Origin: Pisaster brevispinus
Taxonomy: Eukaryota; Echinodermata; Asteroidea; Forcipulatida; Asteriidae
NCBI GenBank assembly: GCA_023634235.1
Contig: JAMKCF010000016.1
Coordinates: 3,644,001-3,708,000 of the forward strand
Direction: 5' to 3'
Length of the DNA stretch: 64,000 bases
Below are positions 42,201 to 54,200 of the stretch, piece by piece (within the stretch, counting starts at the first letter, position 1; each line of letters starts with the position of its first letter). Position numbers and translations under genes: made by a program. The notes below the pieces were generated by a model. That model was not told the origin of the DNA, did not search any database, and saw only the letters and a program-made list of their open reading frames with translations.

Positions 42201-45200
42201 TTGCTTGTGTTCCCTTCCTCCATTCTTAAATTTTTTAGGTTATCAGTTAATAATTAAACAAATGTAATGTAAGCATCAAATGATCATCTATGATACGACC
42301 ATTTTGTCTTTAGTAAATACTCAGGGTCATTGAGGCCTAACCATGAAACCAAAAACCTGCCCTTGGGAGACCCCTGCTGGTTTTCCAGTAGATAGCAATC
42401 TAAAGACCCTGGGGTTTGTAAACAAACCATCTCTGGTGAAGACCAGTCACTGTGAACTCATCCCATGGCCCATCCGATGAAGTTATCACTACAAGGGAAT
42501 TCAACATGGGACGAGAAACCTGGTCCTGGACCGGTGCCGTCCAATGGCTGTCCGGGATTAGTTTTGACAAGGTCCCTAAGTGAGAAATGTTTTACTACTT
42601 TTATTGCTGTAAAACATTATCTTCGAGGTGATAATGGAGTTTGTAAAAAATGGCCTTTGAACAAAAGCTTTCTGTTATTTAAGAATGTGTGCTTCACGCT
42701 TGAGTGGTCAAACAATGCGGCCACTAGCAGTTATCAAAACAACTCGGTAATGAAAGGGTTCAGCTTGATTTGATAAAGAATTTAGGTTTGATCTGATCTC
42801 AGCTAATCTAATCTAATAGATGTTTAATATGCCTGTGGATTTTGATCACAGGACTCGGTAAAAGAATGACTATAGTCAGTGCTTTACACACATCGATGTA
42901 TGGGTAAAACCAAATAATCTAATCTATTCTAATCTCAGCTAATCTTATCTAATCTCATCTAATCTCATCTAATCTCATCTAATCTCATCTCATCTAATCT
43001 AATCTAATCTCACCTCCAGTAGACTGCAGAAGGTCATCACCATACTCATATCCGACACATCAATCATCCTCTTCATCCTGGCCTTGCCGACCAGCCCCTC
43101 CTTCTTGCCGACCATCATTGCCGGTTTGGTGCACCTATCCAGGTATTGCAGGGTGGGCCCCACGTAGCGGTCAGTCAGCTTCCTCAGGACCTCTTGGTCA
43201 GTCTCAGAGCAGCGGTCGAGCCAGCTGGCCAGGATGAGTTCCCAGGAGACGTCTGAGGTATCCATGGAGAGGAGTCCGGTCTGAGACAGGGCGGAGGGGC
43301 TCAGACTAGCTAATGATTCCATCTGCATAAAAAACAAGACAAGGATAAAATATGTTTCTTATGGCTGTATTGCCATGTCATCACGCGTTGAAGTATAGGA
43401 CATCCTTAGCAACAGTTGTAGCTGTAGCTGTGGCTGTAGCCTCCAATTTGGATTTGACCCTATGCTCACAAACGTTTCCCCCCCACAAATTATTTCTTTT
43501 TACTCCCCAGTTAATAACAATAAATGAAATTCCAGGCCTGCAATATGTCACTGATTCCCTGTTAAAGCTGAAGCTTTTAACACCCATACGTACCTCCCAG
43601 AAAATCCTTAGATTGTCCGGGACGTGTATGCGCTCATTGTTTGCGAGAACGAGGGCGCCGTCACTGTGGAAGACGGAGCTGAAGATCTCCATCTGAGCTG
43701 GGTCGATACCTCCGTCTAGGTGAAGGGTCTTCATGATTGGCCTACTGTTGGTGAAGTCGGTATTGTGGACCAGGCAAAGCTTGCGAAGAAGGGAGGTAAA
43801 AAGACCGTCCCTCCATTCCCTTCAACAGACAAAAAATTATACAAATTTAAAAAAAATGTTTCAAGCATGAATATATAAGTGACAGGTATCAATTTTCGGT
43901 TTTATAAACTTCTAAGACAATTCGTTTAACTAGTTCTTTTGATATTAAAATTAAATCGAGGGCCCTCCACGTCGGGATTCCGGGAGCTCCCATAACTCCA
44001 TTTCATGGAGACAGCTCTAATGTGTACTTCATCACTGTCTTCATTTTACTGATATTAAGAATAAAAGAGATTTCGAATAGGGTCCCGACCCACTATAAGA
44101 GTGCCACAGATGGATACATATAAATGGGTAGATTAACACTTTATAATAATAATAAAAATACACTTTCGCATTTATTATGCACATTTCACAATAAAAATAT
44201 TCAAAAGCGCATTGCAATAATCTACAATACCGTAAAAATCCAGCAAAATGGAGTAAAACAGCAAAGAGTACAAACAACAATACTACACACGAATCTAACA
44301 AAATTAACCAAAAGCTTGTTTAACAAGAAAAGTCTTAAGCTTAATCTTAGAAACAGAAAGAAACTGTATCAATTGAATGTGAGAGGGTAATCCATTCCAA
44401 AGAAAGACACAAACTTCTTGTTCATCTACGGATTTTCCTGTAGTTAGGCACTAACAACGCTTGTGTGTTCTATGGGAAATCTGGTAGCTGGGAAGGTATG
44501 GGTTAAAATTCAACATATCAATTTCCCTCTCAAGGAAGTTAAAATGGCAAATATGTACTTACTTGCTCTTAGGATCAGCATAACCCAGTAGTTCCTGAGA
44601 CTCCACAGCCTGAGTGAAGATTCTCTGAGCAGTGACGATATTTCCCATTTCCCTCTGTGCTCCTACCAGGGTCTTGATGCACTCACTCTTCCCACAACCA
44701 GCTGGCCCAGCAATAATCACCTATTAACAAAACCATAACCAAAACAATCAATTATTGATAATAGGTAATCAAGATTCAGCTGTGCCGGGGTCGCCAGTCA
44801 GAAGTCAGTTCCCCTTGTGGTTTATAACTTGATATTTAATATTAAAAAGTCGCACCCACTTAAGGTGATCCCGTGGCTGCCGCTTCCCAGGTTGTATCGT
44901 AAACTTGGGTGTGATCCCTGGCTACACGGCAGCTATTAGTTATATGGCTTCTGACGGGCACCCCCCGAACAAAGATATTGACTAATAGGGAGACCGCCAA
45001 CATAGGGCTGGATAGCTCAGTTGGTAGAGCGCCGGTACGTTAATCCGGAGGTCGTTGGTTCAAGTCAAGCTCCAGTAAATTTGTCTTTGTTCAAACCAAA
45101 ATTAGTTAAAATCCACTAACTCAGTTTGCCTTGTAGAAACAGTAGTTTACATCAGAAACGACCAGCCAGAATATCAGATGTATAGTCTGGAGATAGTCCA

Positions 45201-48200
45201 TGAACAGATTTGAAAGTGAGGAGATTCAATTGTACTATTTTATGAAAGGCTGAACCTCGATGGATCATTTTATAAATGAAACAGCATAATCTAGGCCTAA
45301 AAGAAATGCGGACATTTTGAACGTACCGTTTGGTGGGAGTCAGTCAGTTGTGCCAGTTGAGCCACCCTAGCCTGGAACGCTGTCCCAGGCAAGAGACCTA
45401 ACTCGCTCGTTGCAACGGCAATCGCAGCGTGGATATCGTCCAATGGTTGTTTTTCTTGCCCCCCTGAGGGGCTCAGGATCTGGGTTACTGTAGAGGCAGG
45501 GTGGGTGCTGACTACTGGAGTATTCAAGCTTAATTTACCTGCAAAAGTATCATTTCATGGAACTTATTTCACAACCACAAAGTTTCAGTTTCAGAAACTT
45601 CAGTACAAAAACAAGGTGCTCATGACTGATGTCTTCAAATGATGATTTCATTTTACCCTTTAAGTTGAAATTATAGCTTTTTAATAGATTTTCCTCATAT
45701 CTTCCGGTTTGAATCAGCAGACATCATCAAACTGGAATCACATTATTTTGTGTAGTACTTGTTCAGTTTTTGAAGACCTTTCCGATGGTTGGTTAATTAT
45801 AAAAATCTATTGAGTGGTTTATGAGCTAGAATGTGTTCAAATATTAACCTTTGATAATACGCCATCACAAAGTCATTGTTCAGGTGTCGTCTTGGTGTTG
45901 ATGTTCAACTGTCTGATAAGTTTCAAGGCTCAAATCAGGATTTTTTTGAGAGAGTTTGAAAACATAATTTTGAGCAGAGGGCGTTGTTAACTAATTTGAT
46001 GTCATCAGCTAAACTAATCAATATGCTTTTATAAATACCAATCCTGTGATCTGTTGAACAGTCTCTTACCTTCTCTGGTAACTGTCTCCTCCAGCCCAGC
46101 GAATCCCATCGGCACATGAATGTTTGGGAAGACGTCTTCTATCATACTAACGAACATCTCAGCATCGCTGCCATGAAGGCGTGGCATGAAGTTATTGCGC
46201 AGGGCGGTCACAATGGCTTCACCCTCGTATTTGGTCAAGCTCTCTGGTAGTTCATTCACACCTGTGGTGATAGTAAAAAAATAAAAAAATAAATACAAAA
46301 TAAACAAACGCCTTGATGCTTTTGGTCAGGAGATTCGGTGGCACCTTCTCAGTCTCTCTTGTTAAGACATGGTGACAAATGAGGATCTAGAAAGACGTAT
46401 TGGAGGTCACTGGACTTTTTTGTTTGACACAGAGTATGAGCGGAAAGCAAGATGCTTCAGTCATGCGGTGCGAAGCATTGGTCTATCAGCTGCAGTGATC
46501 ACAGGTTTTCCAGCACTTACAAGGAGAGGACTAGGATGCCTTTGGACCAGTTGGGTGAACAATTTCACACAGTGGAGTGGTCTTTCAGTCGCTGACCTAA
46601 AAGATGCTGGGTTTGTAGAATTGAAATTTAAAAACTCTCAACACAGCCAACTTGCCGAAGTGGGTGGCTACCGGCCAGACAACGACTCTTGGCGTTGTGG
46701 TGATAGACAAAAAAACAGGAAAGAGTACGTACATGTTTGTTAGACTCTTTGAAGAGAACGTGAATGCTTACATTCATTGAATTCAAGAAAAAAATATATA
46801 AAAGAAACAAAAAATTGTACCTTTTTCTGGTAAATCACTTGCAACTTCGGCAATGTTTTCCAACGATTCTGCATTAAGGGCTGAAAAAGAAAGAAAAATG
46901 ACTCAACGATATGGATTTGATTTAATTTCTTGCTGAACCAATTTCAACAGTTATGTTTATGGAATCAGTAGAAACTAGCACAAAATAAGTTAAAGAAAAG
47001 AGGAGCACTGGGTATAACAAATTTGTGACAGTGAAGGTCCTTTTATGAGATATCGTCTAACATCACAAGGTTGGACAGCCACTTCTAGGTGAGGGCTACA
47101 CTTAACTGATTTGGGCCTTTGACCCAAATTAGCTGTCACCAGTGGCACATTGCCACCTAATCCTGGGGCTGACACAGGGTTACCCCCTACATACACCGCT
47201 AATTCCCTAAAGTTTAATTGGGCAGATTACTCAGTCTCCTTCCTTCCCAAACCCTCCCTCCTGTTGATCCTGCTCCCCCACCTACACCTGTTTTTCTTGT
47301 TCGCCCTTTTCCATTTGTTCCCCCCCCCCCTTCTATAAAGAGCTGCACATGAAGCCTCAAACATTTTTTAAAGCTTGCTTTTCAATACATGATTCTCACT
47401 CAACATTTGGAAAACTTTCAAAAATGACAAAACCCAAAGTAGATCACAAAGCTGAATTTGACCTCGGAGCCCCACTTTTAAGGATGACCTCAAGAGTTCA
47501 TCTCTAACCTGTTTCGTGCTCCTCTGCCAGCTGGAGTACAAGAAGCTCATCTAAGATGGCTCCCCCCTCCAAGATGATGCTACGCATACTCTGAAGGCTC
47601 CAGCCTCGGGAATCCTCGTTCAAATCGCTCCCTGAGAAAAACAAAATGAACAACTAGATAAAGAACAGGTGTGGGCTTCTACAACAGACAACTTATCCTC
47701 AACGGATGACATGTACATGTATACACTACATATTTTTGTGGACTGACCTAATAAGCCGGCGGTTTATTAAAACTGGAGCAACTTTTGAGCGCTCTCAATT
47801 TTTTGCCCGCAGCAGGAGGGCTGACGGACATTTTGGCCCAGACTTTCCATTGTGTAGCTTGCACAGGAATGCACCTACCGTGTTATGCTTTGTTTCACAT
47901 ATACACAGAGGGACACCAGGAGTTGGAAAACGTGCCTTGTATTATCCCTTTTCCCGGGGTTATTGTGTAACCCCCGATTCCAGACCTTTGTCCTGTTGTT
48001 GTACAAATGTAGCATACAAGAATGGACAGGCTACCACCATTGTTCATCACTGTATTCCGCTCAATGGGAGGTAAGCCTGAATGTTCAAAAATTCCAGCAT
48101 ACAATGGCTGATTATCAGCCGTGGCTCAAGGTCGAGGTTCTACGAATCACAGGGAGTGCCTACTCTTATTTTCTCACAGGACAACATCAAATCCTGTTGA

Positions 48201-51200
48201 TTGCCAATTACGAGAACCTTTGTTGTCAGTTTCAACTTCATGAACTTTTAAAGATTTCTATTTATAATGAATACCAACTACAACCAACTACATTTTTCTT
48301 TGACTTCTCATTTGTTGTAGGTATGAACCCTGGACTGTATTCTGCAACTCGAGCTAGCTTACCCAGTTTGGCATCCTGTGAGGTGAAGAAGGTGTTTGGA
48401 ATCATCTTAGTGTAGAGCTCTCTGAGAGCTATCACCTTGTGAGACAGCTCAATGGCCTTTGTGAAACCTGGACAAATTAAGATAATCACAGAATCATAGT
48501 AAGGCAGTTTCAGAATTAGTGGCTATGGCCACGGCTATTGCTAAGGGTGTAGCTAAGGACGTCCTATACTTCAGCGCATGACGACACAGGGATCCAGTTG
48601 TAGCCATAGCCGTAGCAGCCAATTTGGACTCGGCCTTATAATAACTAAGTTAAAATCTCATATCGAAAAGCACATGATCGACAAGGTTATTCTCTCAGGT
48701 GCATTATTAACCCTCCTACTGTCTAACCATTCAAGATCACCCACTGCGGCTTTGAATGATATATAACTGTTTGTTAGCCTACAGTATATCATATGTGGTG
48801 AATGCATCGACACCGTACACAGTCAACCCTCCAACTGTCTGCCATTAAATATCATTCACTGTGGTTTTGAGTGACAGACAAACTACACCAGCCTGCAATG
48901 TGATGTCATGTGGAGAATGCACCTACACCGTAAGGTAACCCTCCTACTGTCTGACCATTTAATACCATCCACTGTGGTAAAGTATGCCATCCTTCAATAT
49001 GATATCATACTTAGCGAATGCATTTACTACATCTTCAAACAGTATACTGTCAACCCTCCTACTAATTGACCATTTGATATCATCCACTGTGGTTTCAAGT
49101 GAGAAAGCATCTACATGCAAACAATTTAAGCTAGTTCTCTGCAAATTTGACCCATATTTTGCTAAATACTTTGTGAAATTGAGCCCAAAGATTTTAGGGA
49201 GCGTCTGAAAAGTTGGAACGGTAGAAACATTCTAATGGAATCAGAAAAGTACTTCAGAGTGTGCTCATGGACCGTTCCATTAGACCGCCGGAATATTCCA
49301 TTAGAACGTTCAATATACTAATGCACGTATTCACTTGGGTAGGATTGCTCTCGTACTTCAGCACAATGACGCGGTCCAGTGGAACATTCTTGCGGTCCAA
49401 TGGATTGCGGACGTGTGCCCACAGGAATGTTCTTTTGCCCCTAGATAATGTCTGACTTTGAGATGCTTCCTTACTGATACCTACCCTGACTCCACAGCAG
49501 CGCCTCCAGAGACAACCTGAAGTCAACTTGAGCAACAGACACCGTCCTCATCAGCTTACTAAGCTCACTCGGCAAGAGAGCCGACGCCGAGTTCAGTAAG
49601 ACCCGCCCATCCACTGATGCCAACGACACCCCCGGAACTGAAATGGAGCTGTCCAGTGTAGCGAAGCAGGCCCCGTTGGCGTTGACGGCAACCTCGTCGG
49701 TTTGGAAGGGGAACACGGTGGCAGATTTTCCCATGCGGAGGGCATCTAGGAAACTCTGTAGGAGCTGGGAGTAGATGCTGAGGACTGGAGCTGGGATGTG
49801 GCTTAGGTTGTTGAAGCACACCCATGCACCTGTTTTCATCAATTAAAAACTTTTATGTAAAAGCAAAGCTTACACAAGAAGCCATTTGCGTATTAGATTT
49901 GAATAATGTCTGGTACAATGACTTGCTTAGTCACAAGTCAACGCTCACTTTTGAATTCCTCAGACTATAGAGACAGTTGCTATATCAAATGGTTCGGGGC
50001 AAGCTTTTGTATAGCAACCTCAAGATGAGCAAACCCTGGTACCTTTATGCCACACACATTCATTCAGAATTGCGTACGGGTGTTTGCTGTCTCTTACGTA
50101 AAAGCTTGCCCCGAATCATGTGACATAACAACTGTCTCTATAGTCTGGGGAATTCAAATTTACGTGATAACTTGTGATCAAGCATGTAATTGTTCCAGAC
50201 ATCATTAAAATCTAACACGCAAATGGCTTATTCTAGCTTTTATGCAGGCAACTTTGAAACATAAAAATTGACCATATATGTCTCAAGAAAATAACTAAGA
50301 AACTAGACACTAAGTGTTTGTTAACAAACACAAAGCTGTTCCGTTTTGTTGTGCTTTGATTAATTGATCCAGACATTTAAACTGAGCCTAAGTTCAAGAT
50401 TGAACGATATGGTTCCATTTCCGGTTGACCCGGAATTAAAGGTCAACATGGGGTTACGGTAACCCAAGGCTTATCTTCAATGCTCAAAGGGTTTATAACT
50501 GAAAACAAAGAAAATCGGCTCTATAGTTCTTGAGATATGGTCCCACTTCCGGTTGACCTAGAAGTAAGATCAACATTGGGTCACGGTAGAACAAGGCTAA
50601 TCTTCAATGCTCAAAGACTCTATCACTGAAAAAAATTTGAAAATGGGTTGTGTTATTCTTGAGTAATGATCCCACTTCCGGTTGACCCGGAAGGAAAGGT
50701 TAACATGGGGTCATGGTAACCCTAGTTTAATATTCAATGCTTAAAGGGTATATAACTGAAACAAATTGAAAATTGGCTAAGTAATTATTGAGATATAGGC
50801 CCACTTCCAGTTGACCCGGAAGTAAAGGTCAACATGGGGTCAGGGTTACCCAAGTTCAATCTTTAATGCTCAAATGATCTATAACTGAAAAGAAATTGAA
50901 AATCGGTTGTGTAGTTCTTGAGATATGGTCCCACTTCCGGTTGACCCCTAGTAAAAGTCAACATTGGGTCACGATTTCCCAAAACTAATCTCCAATGCCA
51001 AGGAGTCTATAACTGAAAAACGTTTTTAAATCGGTTGTGTAGTTCTTGAGATATGGTCTCACTTCCGGTTGACCCGGAAGTAAAGGTCAACATGGGGTCA
51101 TGGTTACCCAAGGCTGATCTCTGGTGCCCAAGGAGTCTATAACTGAAAAAAATTTGAAAATCGGTTGTGTAGTTCTTGAGATTTGGTCCCACTTCCGGTT

Positions 51201-54200
51201 GACCCTTAGTAAAGGTCAACATTGGGTCACGATTTCCCAAAACTAATCTCCAATGCCAAGGAGTCTATAACTGAAAAAAGTTTGAAAATCGGTTGTGTAG
51301 TTCTTGAGATATGGTCTCACTTCCGGTTGACCCAGAAGTAAAGGTCAACATGGGGTCATGGTTACCCAAGGCTGATCTTTGGTGCCCAAGGAGTCTATAA
51401 CTGAAAAAAGTTTGAAAATCGGTTGTGTAGTTCTTGAGATATGGTCCCACTTCTGGTTGACCCCTAAATAAAGGTCAACATTGGGTCACGGTTTCCCAAA
51501 GCTAATCTCCAATGCCCAAGGAGTCTATAACTGAAAAATGTTTGAAAATCGGTTGTGTAGTTCTTGAGATATGGTCCCACTTCCGGTTGACCCCTAAATA
51601 AAGGTCAACATTGGGTCACGTTTTCCCAAAGCTAATCTCCAATGCCCAAGGAGTCTATAACTGATAAAAGTTTGAAAATCGGCTGTGTACTTCTTGAGAT
51701 ATGGTGCTGCAAAGATTAACTAGTTAAATATTCAAATGTAGCGCCCGGGACAAAATCGTCGAGCGCCCTGGGCAACAGAATCACGACGTACATGTACACA
51801 TGCACAAGCCACCATTTCAATACGCTATAGATCGATATTTTTGTATAAATAGTGTGCAGCGACTGGTACCCAGAAGTCGGCTATTTCGTTACGGCATTTC
51901 GCGTGCATTTTTCTCTGTGTCGCAGGGCATCCTGACTACATTTTTAGTCGATGAACGGAACCTTGTCTCCAAGCCATTGGTGTCCGATTTGTCACTGAAT
52001 CGTTAATTATCGTGGACATTTTTCTACTTTGATTAGTTTTAATGACCAGGAACATTTCTTATTAAAAGCAATTAACTTTTCAAAACAGTTTATGTAATTT
52101 AGGAAACTAATTCGTAATTTTAATTGAAAATATCGTGTTTTTGACTGTCAAAACATTTGCCCTTTCAGCGCCAAGTGTTTTGTACACAGAACAAAAACGC
52201 GCCACAAATGACGTCATTGATGACGTTTTATGAATTTTTTGCCACGCTGCGTAGCTTCATAATAAGACGAGTCTATATTTGAAAAAAGTTTGAGGATCAG
52301 ACATATACTTCTTGAGATATGGTGGGAACAAGATTGCCTAATTAAATATTCATGTCATTATAACTCAGCTAATTAATGAAGAATTTGAACAATATTACTC
52401 TTAGCATAATTTCATGTACTAAGCTTCAGTTCGATATAAGAATTAAGTCTCCCATTTTTATTATTTTAGAGATTAAGTTCGTACAAAATCGTGTACAAAA
52501 GCTATGGCAATTTTGACAGAAACAAAGAATAATAATAATAAAAATAATAATTCCAACAAAAACAAAACCTGTTCCGACTGCTAAGTCGGAACAGCTAATA
52601 ATCAGATTTTGTCCTTGATCTAAAATATTTCCATCAGAAAAAAGCGAAAAGAGAAACCCCCCTTTGTCACCCTCCTCTTTGTTCATCCTCTGCTTTTTCT
52701 GTGTGCTTTCATCAATGTCATCTCTTTCCACTCGCTTTGGTTACAACAGTGTACCTGTTTATGTGTATTGTGTTGCCATTTAGCCTTCGAGAAAACTCTG
52801 CTAGGGTCGGAACGTCAGGCCACTAACTTATTTTTGGATTGATATAATTATTAGGGGACCATATGTCTACATAATTACAGACAATTTGACAGCAAGATAC
52901 CTGTGGATGCAAGTCCCCTGAAGATATCCCCAAGCATCTGGGAGTCAGTGGCGTGTGAGCAGTTGAAGAGGTACAGAGGCTGGCCTAAGATCCTTCCCAT
53001 TTCCTGCACCAACTCAAGCCGACCACTCCACTATGATGAAGAACAAAATGAAGACATAAATCAAATTGTCCAAGTCTGCATTAACAATAAATGTTATAAC
53101 ATCCCTTTACAAGGAATCTACCCTTTGAGAGGTTAACACCCGGTTCAGACAGACTTCTAGAGTCGCGCCGAACAATATAGATTAGGAGCCACTCAAGGTC
53201 GACCCAAATAAATGTTGGTTTCAGACAGGCGAACTTAACATAACAATTACATTAGGTTTGGCTCATGATAAGATCGACAGCTGAAACCAAGATGCTCCAC
53301 AGTTGTTCCGAACAGCTGCAACAGTTGGTCTTTGACTTCCAGCGCATCCAGTCGCTCTCAACTGTTTCAGATGTTTAACTTTTTATGTAATTAATTCAAT
53401 AATTTGGTTCAGCGTGACTCTGGAGCGCCTGTGTAAACCGGGTGTAAAAGCGCATCACATAATATGTCTGAATACTAGAAAGCCACACAAATGCGACAGA
53501 CTATACATTCATTAAACAATGTACTATACACGTGGCAACCAATGTACTGTACCCATAGCAACAATGTACTACACCCATAGCAACTAGTGTACAATACCGA
53601 TAGCATTAGTAGCTTTATGGTACTTAGGCACAATGTATGTATGGGGTGTTACAAAACAAACATTGACTGCTTTTACTGGTGCTAGGGTTTACAAATATTG
53701 ACTGCTTCAAGTGCTATGGTTACAACTCTGACTCCCTTGGTGATTCCAGAGCGTTCTAGAAAATGGAATGTGCCGAGGATCACCTCGGAAGTTTTTACCC
53801 TGGCCAATATTTGTATGGAATTTGTTCATCCCCAAACAGAAGTGTCTCTAGCGCCCTCAACAGGCCCTGCACTGTGTGAATACTCACCGATGGTCCCACA
53901 CATAAGGCAGCCATATGTGCCTTGATGGCTTGGCCCATGCTAAGAAACACTCTCTCCGTCATCGGGGTCAAGACAAGCCGGCTTCCTGAACCCATGTACT
54001 CGAACCCATAGTCAAACGTTGTGTCCAGCATCTGAGAATAAAAGCAAACAAAAAGAAGATGACAGCTTTAGTATGGGGCTTAATGACTGTGCTTAGGTGA
54101 AGCAGTTTAGTTCATAGACTCATGTTCTGCAGATATTAAATTTGCATCGGGGATACAGAATATTGTTTGGTTTTACCCATACACCAATACCCATGTTATT

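Noticed and set aside
45003..45075. tRNA gene with GTT anticodon
   Set aside because: Acceptor stem pairs badly, and the sequence continues into a body shared with 41340-41640, so it is a SINE head.
47885..48415. 176-codon open frame on the plus strand
   Set aside because: It overlaps exon 14 on the opposite strand, has no recognisable domain, and its composition (many L, F, S, C, Y) is typical of chance frames.
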